A stretch of 24,938 nucleotides of DNA, taken from positions 1 to 24,938 of the forward strand of contig JAZNTV010000056.1 of NCBI GenBank assembly GCA_045591985.1, written 5' to 3'. This DNA comes from SIG588 sp045591985. Lineage in GTDB: Bacteria; Bacillota; Clostridia; Oscillospirales; Acutalibacteraceae. How positions within the stretch are numbered: the first letter of the stretch is position 1; each line of letters begins with the position of its first letter. The translations under genes and the position numbers were made by a program. Positions 15,882 through 22,673 of this stretch are shown in pieces. A model generated the notes under the pieces. That model was not told where the DNA came from. It searched no databases and saw nothing but the letters and a program-made list of their open reading frames with translations.

Positions 15882-17213
15882 ATGGCTATTGCAGGAGGAC
15901 GGCCGGTAGTCGCGGTTGTAGGGCGCCCCAACGTGGGCAAATCCACCCTGTTTAATAAATTGATCGGCCAGCGTTTGGCCATTGTGAAAGACACCCCCGG
16001 TGTCACGCGTGACCGACTGTTTGCTCCGTGCGAATGGGACGGGCGCACCTTTATGTTGGCAGACACAGGCGGTATTGAGCCGCGATCCGACGACGTGATC
16101 CTTTCGCATATGCGCCATCAGGCGCAACTCGCCATTGAGCAAGCGGAGGTCATCGTGTTGGTGACCGATGTGACCGCGGGCGTCACCGCCAACGATATGG
16201 ATGTGGCGGTGATGTTGCAACGTAGCGGCAAACCGGTGGTATTGTGTGTGAACAAGTGTGACCGTGTGGGCGATCTGCCCGCCGAGTTTTACGAGTTCTA
16301 CAATCTGGGACTCGGCGACCCGATCGCCGTGTCGTCGGTACACGGGCACGGCACGGGCGATCTGCTGGATGCTGTGATGGAATATCTTCCCCCTGCCACC
16401 GAAGAGGCGGTGGAGGAAGACGTTATTCGCGTGGCGGTCATCGGCCGCCCGAACGCGGGCAAATCCTCTCTCGTAAACGCCATCACGGGGGAAGAGCGCA
16501 GTATCGTGTCGGATATGGCAGGCACCACCCGTGATGCCATCGACAGCGAAGTCAAGAATGAGTACGGCAACTACGTTTTCGTAGATACGGCGGGTCTGCG
16601 CCGCAAGAGCCGCGTGGACGACGAAGTGGAGCGCTACAGCGTTCTGCGCGCCCAGATGGCGATCGAACGTGCGGACGTGTGTGTCATTATGCTGGACGGC
16701 ACGGTGGGTTTCACCGAGCAGGACAGCAAGGTGGCGGGTCTGGCACAGGAGCAGGGCAAAGCCTGCATCATCGCGGTGAACAAGTGGGATGCCGTGGAAA
16801 AAGACGATAAGACGATGGCGATCATGCGCAAACAACTGGAAAATGATTTCAGTTTTATGTCTTATGCGCCGTTCATCTTCATCTCTGCCAAAACGGGTCA
16901 ACGGTTGCCCCGCTTGTTTGAACTTATCAATTATGTGTATCAGCAGAACTGTACCCGCATTGCCACGGGTATGCTGAACGACCTGTTGGCGTTGGCGACG
17001 GCGCGTGTACAACCGCCCACCGACAAGGGAAAGCGCTTGAAGATCTATTACGTTACACAGGCGAGTACCCGTCCGCCTACATTCGTATTTTTCGTGAACA
17101 ATGCGGAACTGTTCCATTTCTCCTATCAGCGGTATTTGGAGAATCAGATCCGCGAAACGTTTGGGCTGGAGGGTACGCCCGTGCGGTTTATTATTCGGGA
17201 ACGAGAGGATTGA
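15882..17213 (+). CDS. der: Ribosome biogenesis GTPase Der (EngA)
   Basis: A 443-residue protein with two consecutive GTPase domains, the hallmark of Der. Domain 1 has GRPNVGKS (14-21), DTPGVTRDR, DTGG and NKCD; domain 2 has GRPNAGKSS (about 188), MAGTTRDAIDS, DTAGLRRK and NKWD. The C-terminal KH-like domain (about 350-443) contains GKRLKIYYVTQ and RPPTFVFFVN. Der binds the 50S subunit late in assembly and is normally essential. AAGGAGG precedes the ATG at 15882. The plsY start lies four bases after its stop, with the plsY ribosome binding site inside the last codons of der, so the two are translationally close-coupled. Confidence 0.97.
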   Translation: MAIAGGRPVVAVVGRPNVGKSTLFNKLIGQRLAIVKDTPGVTRDRLFAPCEWDGRTFMLADTGGIEPRSDDVILSHMRHQAQLAIEQAEVIVLVTDVTAGVTANDMDVAVMLQRSGKPVVLCVNKCDRVGDLPAEFYEFYNLGLGDPIAVSSVHGHGTGDLLDAVMEYLPPATEEAVEEDVIRVAVIGRPNAGKSSLVNAITGEERSIVSDMAGTTRDAIDSEVKNEYGNYVFVDTAGLRRKSRVDDEVERYSVLRAQMAIERADVCVIMLDGTVGFTEQDSKVAGLAQEQGKACIIAVNKWDAVEKDDKTMAIMRKQLENDFSFMSYAPFIFISAKTGQRLPRLFELINYVYQQNCTRIATGMLNDLLALATARVQPPTDKGKRLKIYYVTQASTRPPTFVFFVNNAELFHFSYQRYLENQIRETFGLEGTPVRFIIRERED

Positions 17214-17217
17214 CGAT

Positions 17218-17931
17218 ATGTTTGTGAATTTGTTGCCGTATTGGCCGTATTTGCTTGCGACGGCGGTGGTAGCGTATCTTTTCGGCAGTATCAGCACCGC
17301 CATCTTGGTCACACGGGCGGTGGCGCATAAGGATATTCGCGATGTTGGCAGCGGCAATGCCGGCATGACCAACGTGTTGCGCACGCTCGGCAGTCGTCCC
17401 GCTGTGTGGACGACGCTCGGTGACGTGGGGAAAAGCGTGATTTCGGCTCTGCTCGGCGGGTTGCTTCTCGTCTGGGCTTGGGAACGCACCCAAACGGGTG
17501 TGGAACCGCCTGCGTTATCTGAGGAACAAGCGCGTATGGCGGGACAATATATTGCCGGTTTATTCTGTACTCTCGGCCATACCTTCCCTGTGTTCTTTGG
17601 TTTCCGCGGCGGTAAGGGTGTGTTGGTCGGACTCGGTATGCTGATCGTAACCGATTGGCGTGTGGCGCTCGCGGTAGTGGCGGTGTTCGTTACGGTGGTA
17701 GCGTTGTCGCGCATGGTGTCGCTGGGTTCACTTTGCGGTGCGGCTACGGCGATTCCGGCAACGTGGCTTCTTCGCTGGTTGGTCGATGGCGACAGTACCG
17801 GTACGATCGTGTTTGCGGTGGTGCTGGTTACCGTTGTGGTGGCTATTCTGTTTATCATGCATCACGGGAATATGCAACGCATCGCCCGGGGGTGTGAGCG
17901 TAAACTCTCGTTTGGGAAAAAGGAGAACTGA
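17218..17931 (+). CDS. plsY: Acyl-phosphate glycerol-3-phosphate acyltransferase PlsY
   Basis: A 237-residue integral membrane enzyme that transfers an acyl group from acyl phosphate to glycerol 3-phosphate, giving lysophosphatidate. The conserved cytoplasmic loops are GSGNAGMTN (44-52), GHTFPVFFGFRGGKG (120-134) and HHGNMQRIARGCERKL near the C-terminus. Hydrophobic segments around 10-32, 70-88, 110-128, 137-180 and 195-215 fit the usual topology. The ATG at 17218 is chosen because GAGAGGA precedes it and the protein then begins at the first membrane helix, whereas the longer frame would overlap der. GpsA, encoded next, supplies its substrate. Confidence 0.96.
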   Translation: MFVNLLPYWPYLLATAVVAYLFGSISTAILVTRAVAHKDIRDVGSGNAGMTNVLRTLGSRPAVWTTLGDVGKSVISALLGGLLLVWAWERTQTGVEPPALSEEQARMAGQYIAGLFCTLGHTFPVFFGFRGGKGVLVGLGMLIVTDWRVALAVVAVFVTVVALSRMVSLGSLCGAATAIPATWLLRWLVDGDSTGTIVFAVVLVTVVVAILFIMHHGNMQRIARGCERKLSFGKKEN

Positions 17932-17935
17932 CCGT

Positions 17936-18940
17936 ATGGCACATGTTGTGGTTTTGGGCGCGGGCGGTTGGGGCACTGCGCTGGCCATTATGGCGTATCG
18001 TCACGGCAATGCCGTCACCTTGTGGTCGGCATTCCCGGAGGAATTGGATGCCATTCGCCGCCATGGGCAACACAAAAAGCTGTTGCCGGGTGTGGCGGTC
18101 TCGCCGCATATCGATATGACCGACGACCTCTCTTGTGTAAAAGGGGCGGATCTGGTGATTTTGGCGGTGCCGTCATTTGCTATCGACGATATGGCGAAAA
18201 AACTTGCCGAGGTATTGCCGGCAGGCGCACTTCTTGTGAACGTGGGTAAGGGTATCGATGCCGAAAGCAATCGCCTGTTTGGTGACCTGTTGACAGAGAG
18301 GTTGCCCGCCGTGCGGATAGCCGTCTTGTCCGGCCCTTCTCATGCAGAAGAGGTGGCGCGCGCGGTGCCGACTTCGGTGGTCAGTGCGGCGGCCGATGCC
18401 GCTACCGCCGAAGAGGTGCAGAAGATCTTGATGAATCCCACCTTCCGTATCTACGCCAACACCGATATGGTGGGGGTGGAACTCGGCGGCGCGATGAAAA
18501 ATGTCATTGCGCTGTCGGCAGGTATTGCGGACGGATTGGATATGGGCGATAATGCCAAGGCGGCGCTGATGACGCGCGGACTTTCCGAAATTGCGCGTCT
18601 CGGTGTGGCGATGGGGGCGCGTCCCGAAACCTTTGCGGGGTTGTCGGGTATGGGCGACCTTATCGTGACGTGCGGCAGTATGCATTCCCGCAACCGCCGC
18701 GCCGGTATTTTGATCGGGCAGGGGATGTCTCCGGCCGATGCGATTGCCAAGGTCGGGACGGTGGAAGGCTATCTGGCGGTGGCGGCCGCCCGTACATTGG
18801 CCGGACGATATGGGGTGGAATTGCCCATTTCGGAGCAGTGTTACCGCATTTGTTACGAGGGAATGGCACCGAAAGAGGCGCTTGCCGCGTTGATGCAACG
18901 TCCCCGCAACTACGAAACCGACCGTAACTGGCTCGGGTAA
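17936..18940 (+). CDS. gpsA: Glycerol-3-phosphate dehydrogenase (NAD(P)+)
   Basis: A 334-residue cytosolic enzyme reducing dihydroxyacetone phosphate to sn-glycerol 3-phosphate, the backbone for phospholipids. GAGGWG (8-13) is the Rossmann dinucleotide site, VGKG (103-106) carries a catalytic-region lysine, GPSHAEEV (133-140) is the family signature, and LGGAMKN (183-189) holds the second catalytic lysine. The ATG at 17936 follows AAGGAG in the plsY tail. The gene starts four bases after the plsY stop, placing supplier and user of glycerol 3-phosphate in one operon. A strong terminator follows. Confidence 0.97.
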   Translation: MAHVVVLGAGGWGTALAIMAYRHGNAVTLWSAFPEELDAIRRHGQHKKLLPGVAVSPHIDMTDDLSCVKGADLVILAVPSFAIDDMAKKLAEVLPAGALLVNVGKGIDAESNRLFGDLLTERLPAVRIAVLSGPSHAEEVARAVPTSVVSAAADAATAEEVQKILMNPTFRIYANTDMVGVELGGAMKNVIALSAGIADGLDMGDNAKAALMTRGLSEIARLGVAMGARPETFAGLSGMGDLIVTCGSMHSRNRRAGILIGQGMSPADAIAKVGTVEGYLAVAAARTLAGRYGVELPISEQCYRICYEGMAPKEALAALMQRPRNYETDRNWLG

Positions 18941-18952
18941 AACCAATACCGA

Positions 18953-18989
18953 ACAGGTCTCTGTGAAATTCACGGAGACCTGTTTTTTT
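18953..18989 (+). terminator. Intrinsic terminator ending the der-plsY-gpsA operon
   Basis: Thirteen-pair stem (18953-18965 with 18971-18983, one G-T pair), AAATT loop and a seven-T run (18983-18989). Confidence 0.95.
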
Positions 18990-19021
18990 CGGCAAAATCC
19001 ACTGCCGTCGGGTGTTACAAT
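18988..19021 (+). promoter_or_regulatory. Probable Spo0A-dependent promoter of spoIIGA-sigE
   Basis: TACAAT (19016-19021) with an upstream TG (19013-19014) forms an extended -10; no normal -35 is present. Instead, TTCGGCA (18988-18994), reading TTTTGCCGAA on the other strand, matches the Spo0A box (TTTTGTCGAA) at nine of ten positions and is centred near -36. The spoIIG promoter of Bacillus subtilis is likewise Spo0A-activated. The box overlaps the T-run of the gpsA terminator. Confidence 0.55.
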
Positions 19022-19048
19022 ATACCCTACCGAAAGGATGGCGGCGGT

Positions 19049-19888
19049 ATGATTCTCTATCTTGATATTTTGTTTGTGACCAACTGGGGTATGGATTTTT
19101 TGTTGCTTCACGGGACAGCAAGACTTCTGCGGATCCCGCGCCGCGGCGGACGCTTGGTGGCGGGTGCGGCGGTGGGGGCACTTACGGCGTGCGCGGTGTT
19201 GTTACCGCCGATGGCGGCGTGGCTTTCGGTGGCCTATAAAGCCGTTGCCGCGTGGCTGACGGTCGGGACGGCATTTGGGTTTGGCGGGCGTGCCGTATGG
19301 CGGCGATGCGGCGTCTTTTTCTTGCTCTCTGCCGCCGCGGCAGGGGTCGCGGTGGCTCTCTGTTTCTTGTTTGCTCCGCAGGGATTGGCGGTGGTAAACG
19401 GCGTTGTGTACTGCGATATGTCGCCGCTGTTGCTTGTCGGGTGTACGGCGGTATCTTATTTCCTGTTTTGCCTATATGATCGTTTGATGACTCATCGGCG
19501 GGTGACGGGGCACACCTATGCGTTGCGGATGCAGCACGGTGGCGAGACGGTAACGCTGCCGGCATTTTACGACAGTGGCAATTGTCTGCGCGAGCCGTTT
19601 TCGGGGGCGGCGGTAGCGGTGGTGCCGTATGGGCTGGTACAAAGATGGCTTTCGCCCGCATGGAATCCCGCGTGTGCGGGTCTGCCGCGCGGGGCGCGTC
19701 CCGTACCCTATACATCGGTGGGTGGACGGGGGGTGTTGCCTGCGTTTTGCCCCGAGCGCATGTGGGTGGTATGCGACGGTGAGGAGCGAGAGGTTACGGG
19801 GTGTTTTGCGGCGGTCAGTTACGACGCGGGCGAGCGGGTGTTGATCGGTGCGGATTTTGTGCTTAAAAGGGAGATGGCGCTATGCTGA
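19049..19888 (+). CDS. spoIIGA: Sigma-E processing peptidase SpoIIGA
   Basis: A 279-residue membrane protease that cleaves the pro-sequence from sigma-E in the mother cell after signalling from the forespore. About five hydrophobic segments (roughly 1-20, 35-53, 57-78, 88-110, 125-143) make the membrane domain. The cytosolic half contains the aspartic-protease motif YDSGN (D175), followed by LREPFSG, and a later ERVLIGADFVL strand typical of the family's C-terminus. GAAAGG lies upstream of the ATG. It overlaps the sigE start by seven bases, matching the universal spoIIGA-sigE pairing and its coupled expression. Its presence implies endospore formation or a recent spore-forming ancestor. Confidence 0.94.
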   Translation: MILYLDILFVTNWGMDFLLLHGTARLLRIPRRGGRLVAGAAVGALTACAVLLPPMAAWLSVAYKAVAAWLTVGTAFGFGGRAVWRRCGVFFLLSAAAAGVAVALCFLFAPQGLAVVNGVVYCDMSPLLLVGCTAVSYFLFCLYDRLMTHRRVTGHTYALRMQHGGETVTLPAFYDSGNCLREPFSGAAVAVVPYGLVQRWLSPAWNPACAGLPRGARPVPYTSVGGRGVLPAFCPERMWVVCDGEEREVTGCFAAVSYDAGERVLIGADFVLKREMALC

Positions 19889-20580
19889 AACGGATATGGT
19901 GTTGGTTGCTTTGCCATACAGTGCGACAGAGTGTGCATTACATAAACGGGACGGATACCCTTCCGCCGCCGCTTTCGACAGAGGAAGAGCGAGCCGTATT
20001 CGCACGCTTAGAGGCGGGGGAGGAGAATGCGCGGGAAGAATTGATCGTGCATAACCTGCGTTTGGTAGTGTATATCGCCCGCAAATTCGAAAATTCGGGA
20101 GTGGGCATTGAAGATTTGATCTCCATCGGTACGATCGGACTCATCAAAGCGGTGAATACCTTTTGCCCTTCGCGCGGGATCAAGTTGGCGACCTATTCCT
20201 CGCGGTGTATTGAGAACGAGATCCTGATGCATTTGCGCAAATGTGCGGGACAACGGGGTGAGGTATCTATTGACGAACCGTTGAATGTGGATTGGGACGG
20301 CAATGAGTTGTTGCTTTCGGACGTGCTCGGCAGTGATCCCGAGGAGATTCATCGTGGTGTGGAGCAAGAGGCGGAACGCGATCTTTTACACGCGTGTATT
20401 GCGCGTTTGTCGGCACGGGAACAGACGATCATGAAACTGCGCTTCGGTATGGCGGGCGCGCGGGAACACACCCAAAAAGAGGTGGCCGATCTGCTCGGCA
20501 TTTCGCAATCCTACATCTCGCGCTTGGAAAAGAAGATCATCCGCCGCCTGCGCACTGAAATGGAAACGGCGGAGAGATAA
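19882..20580 (+). CDS. sigE: Sporulation sigma factor SigE (pro-sigma-E)
   Basis: A 232-residue sigma-70-family factor that directs early mother-cell transcription. YINGTDTLPPPLS (20-32) aligns with the B. subtilis YIGGSEALPPPLS region; EDLISIGTIGLIKAVNTF (77-94) and IKLATYSSRCIENEIL (100-115) are region 2, and TQKEVADLLGISQSYISRLE (197-216) is the region 4 DNA-binding helix-turn-helix. The residues before about H19 form the pro-sequence (LKRIWCWLLCHTVRQSV), hydrophobic enough to hold the precursor at the membrane; by alignment it is about eight residues shorter than in B. subtilis. The ATG overlaps the spoIIGA stop and has GGGAG upstream. sigG, adjacent in many relatives, is not next here. 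Confidence 0.97.
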   Translation: MLKRIWCWLLCHTVRQSVHYINGTDTLPPPLSTEEERAVFARLEAGEENAREELIVHNLRLVVYIARKFENSGVGIEDLISIGTIGLIKAVNTFCPSRGIKLATYSSRCIENEILMHLRKCAGQRGEVSIDEPLNVDWDGNELLLSDVLGSDPEEIHRGVEQEAERDLLHACIARLSAREQTIMKLRFGMAGAREHTQKEVADLLGISQSYISRLEKKIIRRLRTEMETAER

Positions 20581-20585
20581 AAACA

Positions 20586-20629
20586 GAGAGAATGTACCCT
20601 TTGACGGTGCATTCTCTCCTTATGTTTTG
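20586..20629 (+). terminator. Terminator after sigE
   Basis: Thirteen-pair stem (20586-20598 with 20606-20618, one G-T pair) with a seven-base loop. The following T-run is interrupted (CTTATGTTTT). Confidence 0.65.
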
Positions 20630-20667
20630 TGAATATTCACTTATCCTTGAAAGAGGCTGTGACCCTT

Positions 20668-20735
20668 GGATCCCTTGTCTAAAGGGGGCTGGCATTCGCC
20701 ACCCGTGAAATGGGTGAGCGGATGACTGGGGGATT
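20668..20735. repeat. Palindromic intergenic repeat element
   Basis: Two adjacent hairpins: CCCTT/AAGGG with a short loop (about 20672-20686), then ATTCGC-CACCC paired imperfectly with GGGTGAGCGGAT (20694-20723), ending in ACTGGGGGATT. The pattern (CCCTTGT...AAAGGG(A/G)GCTG...ACTG(A/G)GGGATT) resembles short dispersed repeats I have seen between genes of gut Clostridia; this is recollection, not a search. It marks the edge of the AT-richer block. Confidence 0.6.
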
Positions 20736-20794
20736 TCAACGACCAATCACCTGTTTCATTCTTGCAATAGTCTTGGTGTGCGTTTTAATGATAA

Positions 20795-21761
20795 TTACGA
20801 TGCCAATTCGAGTAATTTCTTGTTCACTCTCGCTTGAACGTCAATGTAATACGCCAATTCGGCGGCATTCATATCTTCGTCTTCCCATTCTCCGAAGGCT
20901 TCTACACAATCGGCATATTCGCTCATATAGTTTGCATAATCCGTAAGAAGGCTAAGGTTGGTTGGATCGGCTTGATACTTTTTCATAAAAGCGACGTATT
21001 CATCCATAAATTCCTCATAACTATCCATTGCCGCCTTGAAGTCTGAATCTATGGTGTTGTTGTCCACACTTGGGTCGGTTGTCTTAGTGGGGACGGTGGT
21101 GTTTTCGTTTTCTTCTTTCGGTGCATCAATACGGATGCTCATTACGTTATTTCCCTCATAGGCGAGAGAAATATGCCATCCGTCATTGTTGTCAGCACGA
21201 TAGTAGTCGTCTCCTTTGGAGAAATCAACGCTGAATCCTCTTTCGCTACAAGCGTTTACGTATTCAGCATACTTTTCTTTTGAGGTGTTGCCGACATATA
21301 CAGAGAAGTTGTCGTCATATTCGAACGAAAATTTGCCGATTGTAGATTCGGGGGGGAGGTAATAATTGACCTGCGGTGCTTGTAGGCCAGGTGATGGCAG
21401 TGAATTCCATAGGTGTTTCTAACCGGATGCGCATATCAGCATCACTACCATAGTGTCCGAGAGAAAGTTTATAGCCATCAGAATTGAAAGCTTCATAGGA
21501 CGAAGATGTAGACTGAGCATCTACGGTAAAGCCTTTTTCTTTGCACGCATTAACGTAATCGGCAAATTCTTTATCGGAAATATTATCGATGTCAATCCAA
21601 AGGGCTTCCGAGGAGTTGCTGTGGATTTCTCCTTCGCTTTTGGGCGGCGTAGGTAACGTATTGCCAAGAACTACGTCGCTCCAGACGATTTTATCAACAC
21701 CGCAAGCGCTGATAAAAAGGACGATCAATGCTGACAAGAAAGCGCATAAGATTTTCTTCAT
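20795..21761 (-). pseudogene. Lipoprotein with repeated domain and DUF6591-like tail, frame broken at a G7/C7 run
   Basis: On the minus strand the ATG at 21761 (GGAGGG upstream) starts a lipoprotein: hydrophobic residues 7-19 then ISAC with the lipid-anchor Cys at 20. The frame runs into a C7 tract (21350-21356) and stops at 21315 after 148 residues. Removing one C gives an uninterrupted 321-residue protein to 20795. It then has two similar modules: the first (SDVVLGNTLPTPP ... YVNACKEKGFTVD ... MRIRLETP) and the second (ITWPTSTAGQLLPPP ... YVNACSERGFSVD ... MSIRIDAP). An acidic helical tail follows (FMDEYVAFMKKYQ ... YMSEYADCVEAF) of the type seen in DUF6591 lipoproteins. Function is unknown. 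It could be a pseudogene, a phase-variable gene, a site of programmed +1 slippage, or a sequencing error. Codon use is AT-richer than that of its neighbours. Confidence 0.8.
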
Positions 21762-21790
21762 AAATGATCCCTCCAATATATATTTACATA

Positions 21791-21819
21791 AGTATACACT
21801 TAAACAAGTGGATTGTCAA
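21791..21819 (-). promoter_or_regulatory. Promoter of the lipoprotein gene
   Basis: On the minus strand TTGACA (21814-21819), 17 bp, TATACT (21791-21796), about 30 bp before the ATG. The strong match argues that the broken gene is still transcribed. Confidence 0.85.
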
Positions 21820-21825
21820 GTGGAT
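21805..21825. promoter_or_regulatory. Candidate operator: two 9-bp direct repeats over both -35 boxes
   Basis: CAAGTGGAT occurs at 21805-21813 and 21817-21825, 12 bp apart and covering the -35 boxes of the two divergent promoters. A CACTT-AAAC-AAGTG inverted repeat (21797-21810) overlaps the first copy. Position suits a site for the adjacent Xre-type regulator; binding is inferred. Confidence 0.5.
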
Positions 21826-21841
21826 ATATATTTATTAGAAT
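21813..21841 (+). promoter_or_regulatory. Promoter of the Xre-type regulator gene
   Basis: TTGTCA (21813-21818), 17 bp, TAGAAT (21836-21841). Its -35 overlaps the -35 of the lipoprotein promoter on the opposite strand by five bases. The leader would be only about 13 nt, holding GAGGTGG before the GTG. Confidence 0.75.
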
Positions 21842-21860
21842 GTAACCGTGAGGTGGTTTT

Positions 21861-22061
21861 GTGATTCGGATCTGTTTGGATAAAGCTTTGGCGAAGTACG
21901 ATATCAGCCGTTATGAACTGGCGAAACGTACGGGAATACAGTATCAGATCATCGACAATTACTATAAAAACCGCGTGAAACGGTACGACGGCTTCGTTTT
22001 AGAGCGGATTTGTGCGGCGCTCGACTGTGACATAAGTGATATACTGGAACTTGTAAAATAA
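21861..22061 (+). CDS. Small Xre/Cro-type helix-turn-helix regulator
   Basis: A 66-residue protein starting at GTG 21861, with GAGGTGG six bases upstream. Almost the whole chain is one HTH_XRE-type domain: LAKYDISRYELAKRTGIQYQ followed by IIDNYYKNRVKRYDGFVLERICAALDCDISDILEL, the YozG-like compact form in which the final helix packs against the DNA reader. No sensor domain is present. It diverges from the lipoprotein gene across a shared promoter region with paired repeats, so autoregulation and control of the lipoprotein are likely but unproven. It could equally be a residual regulator from a mobile element. A strong terminator overlaps its stop codon. Confidence 0.85.
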   Translation: MIRICLDKALAKYDISRYELAKRTGIQYQIIDNYYKNRVKRYDGFVLERICAALDCDISDILELVK

Positions 22062-22099
22062 CGGCACCCGATTCCAACCGAATCGGGTGCCGTTGTTTT
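22060..22099. terminator. Bidirectional terminator between convergent genes
   Basis: Fifteen perfect pairs (22060-22074 with 22080-22094), loop CAACC, then GTTTTA on the plus strand and ATTTTA on the minus strand. It serves both the regulator gene and the acyltransferase operon. Confidence 0.95.
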
Positions 22100-22673
22100 A
22101 AAAAAGAAGTTTCGACAGATTGGCGTGCGAATCGTTATCACTCAGTTTGCGGGCAGGGACGCCGCCCCATGTGGTGCCGGCCTCGGTAATGGAGCGTACC
22201 ACCACGGCGTTGGCGCCGATGGCGACGTTGTCGGCGATCGTGATATCCCCGATGATCTTTGCGCCCGTGCCGATAAATACGTTGTCGCCGATAACGGGCG
22301 CGGCATCACTGCCGTTGGTCGCGCCGATGTTCACCCCTTCGTGGATACGGCAGTTTTGGCCGACCTTCGCGTGGGGGTGCACCACGATGGTGCCGTAATG
22401 GGCGATGGAAAGTCCTTCGCGGAACACGCCCGCGGGAATGGAAAATCCCAGTTTGAAGGAAAGGTTACGAAACCGCAGGTGGTTTACAAGAAGAGGGAGG
22501 AGAAATGCGATCTTTTTGCCGCGTGAAAAGGAGAGATAATACTCCCGCCGACGCAGACAGCGTTCGAATTTCCAAATATCGTCGCCGAACAGCTTGGGGC
22601 GAGAACGCCGTTGCCCGAGGGCACGGGCGTCCTGTGCGAGATAGGTGCGGTACTCATTTTTCGTGGTGATCAT
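22098..22673 (-). CDS. Hexapeptide-repeat acyltransferase (serine acetyltransferase-like)
   Basis: A 191-residue protein. The ATG at 22673 follows AAAGGAGAAAACGT and overlaps the stop of the upstream gene as ATGA; a longer frame upstream is an out-of-frame shadow of that gene. Residues about 95-180 are a left-handed beta-helix of hexapeptide repeats (IAHYGTIVVHPHAKVGQNCRIH, VIGDNVFIGTGAKIIGDITIADNVAIGANAVVV), ending in TWGGVPARKL, the cap typical of CysE/LbH_SAT enzymes. The conserved His lies in the IAHYGT segment. The N-terminal 90 residues lack the full CysE helical domain, so it is closer to polysaccharide-type O-acetyltransferases than to cysteine synthesis. Likely acetyl-CoA dependent; the acceptor is unknown. 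Confidence 0.88.
   Translation of the reverse strand: MITTKNEYRTYLAQDARALGQRRSRPKLFGDDIWKFERCLRRREYYLSFSRGKKIAFLLPLLVNHLRFRNLSFKLGFSIPAGVFREGLSIAHYGTIVVHPHAKVGQNCRIHEGVNIGATNGSDAAPVIGDNVFIGTGAKIIGDITIADNVAIGANAVVVRSITEAGTTWGGVPARKLSDNDSHANLSKLLF

Noticed and set aside
14532..17858. Open frame of more than 1100 codons on the minus strand opposite DUF512, der and plsY
   Set aside because: It is antisense to three well-recognised genes, has no family motifs or suitable ribosome binding site, and arises from their codon bias.
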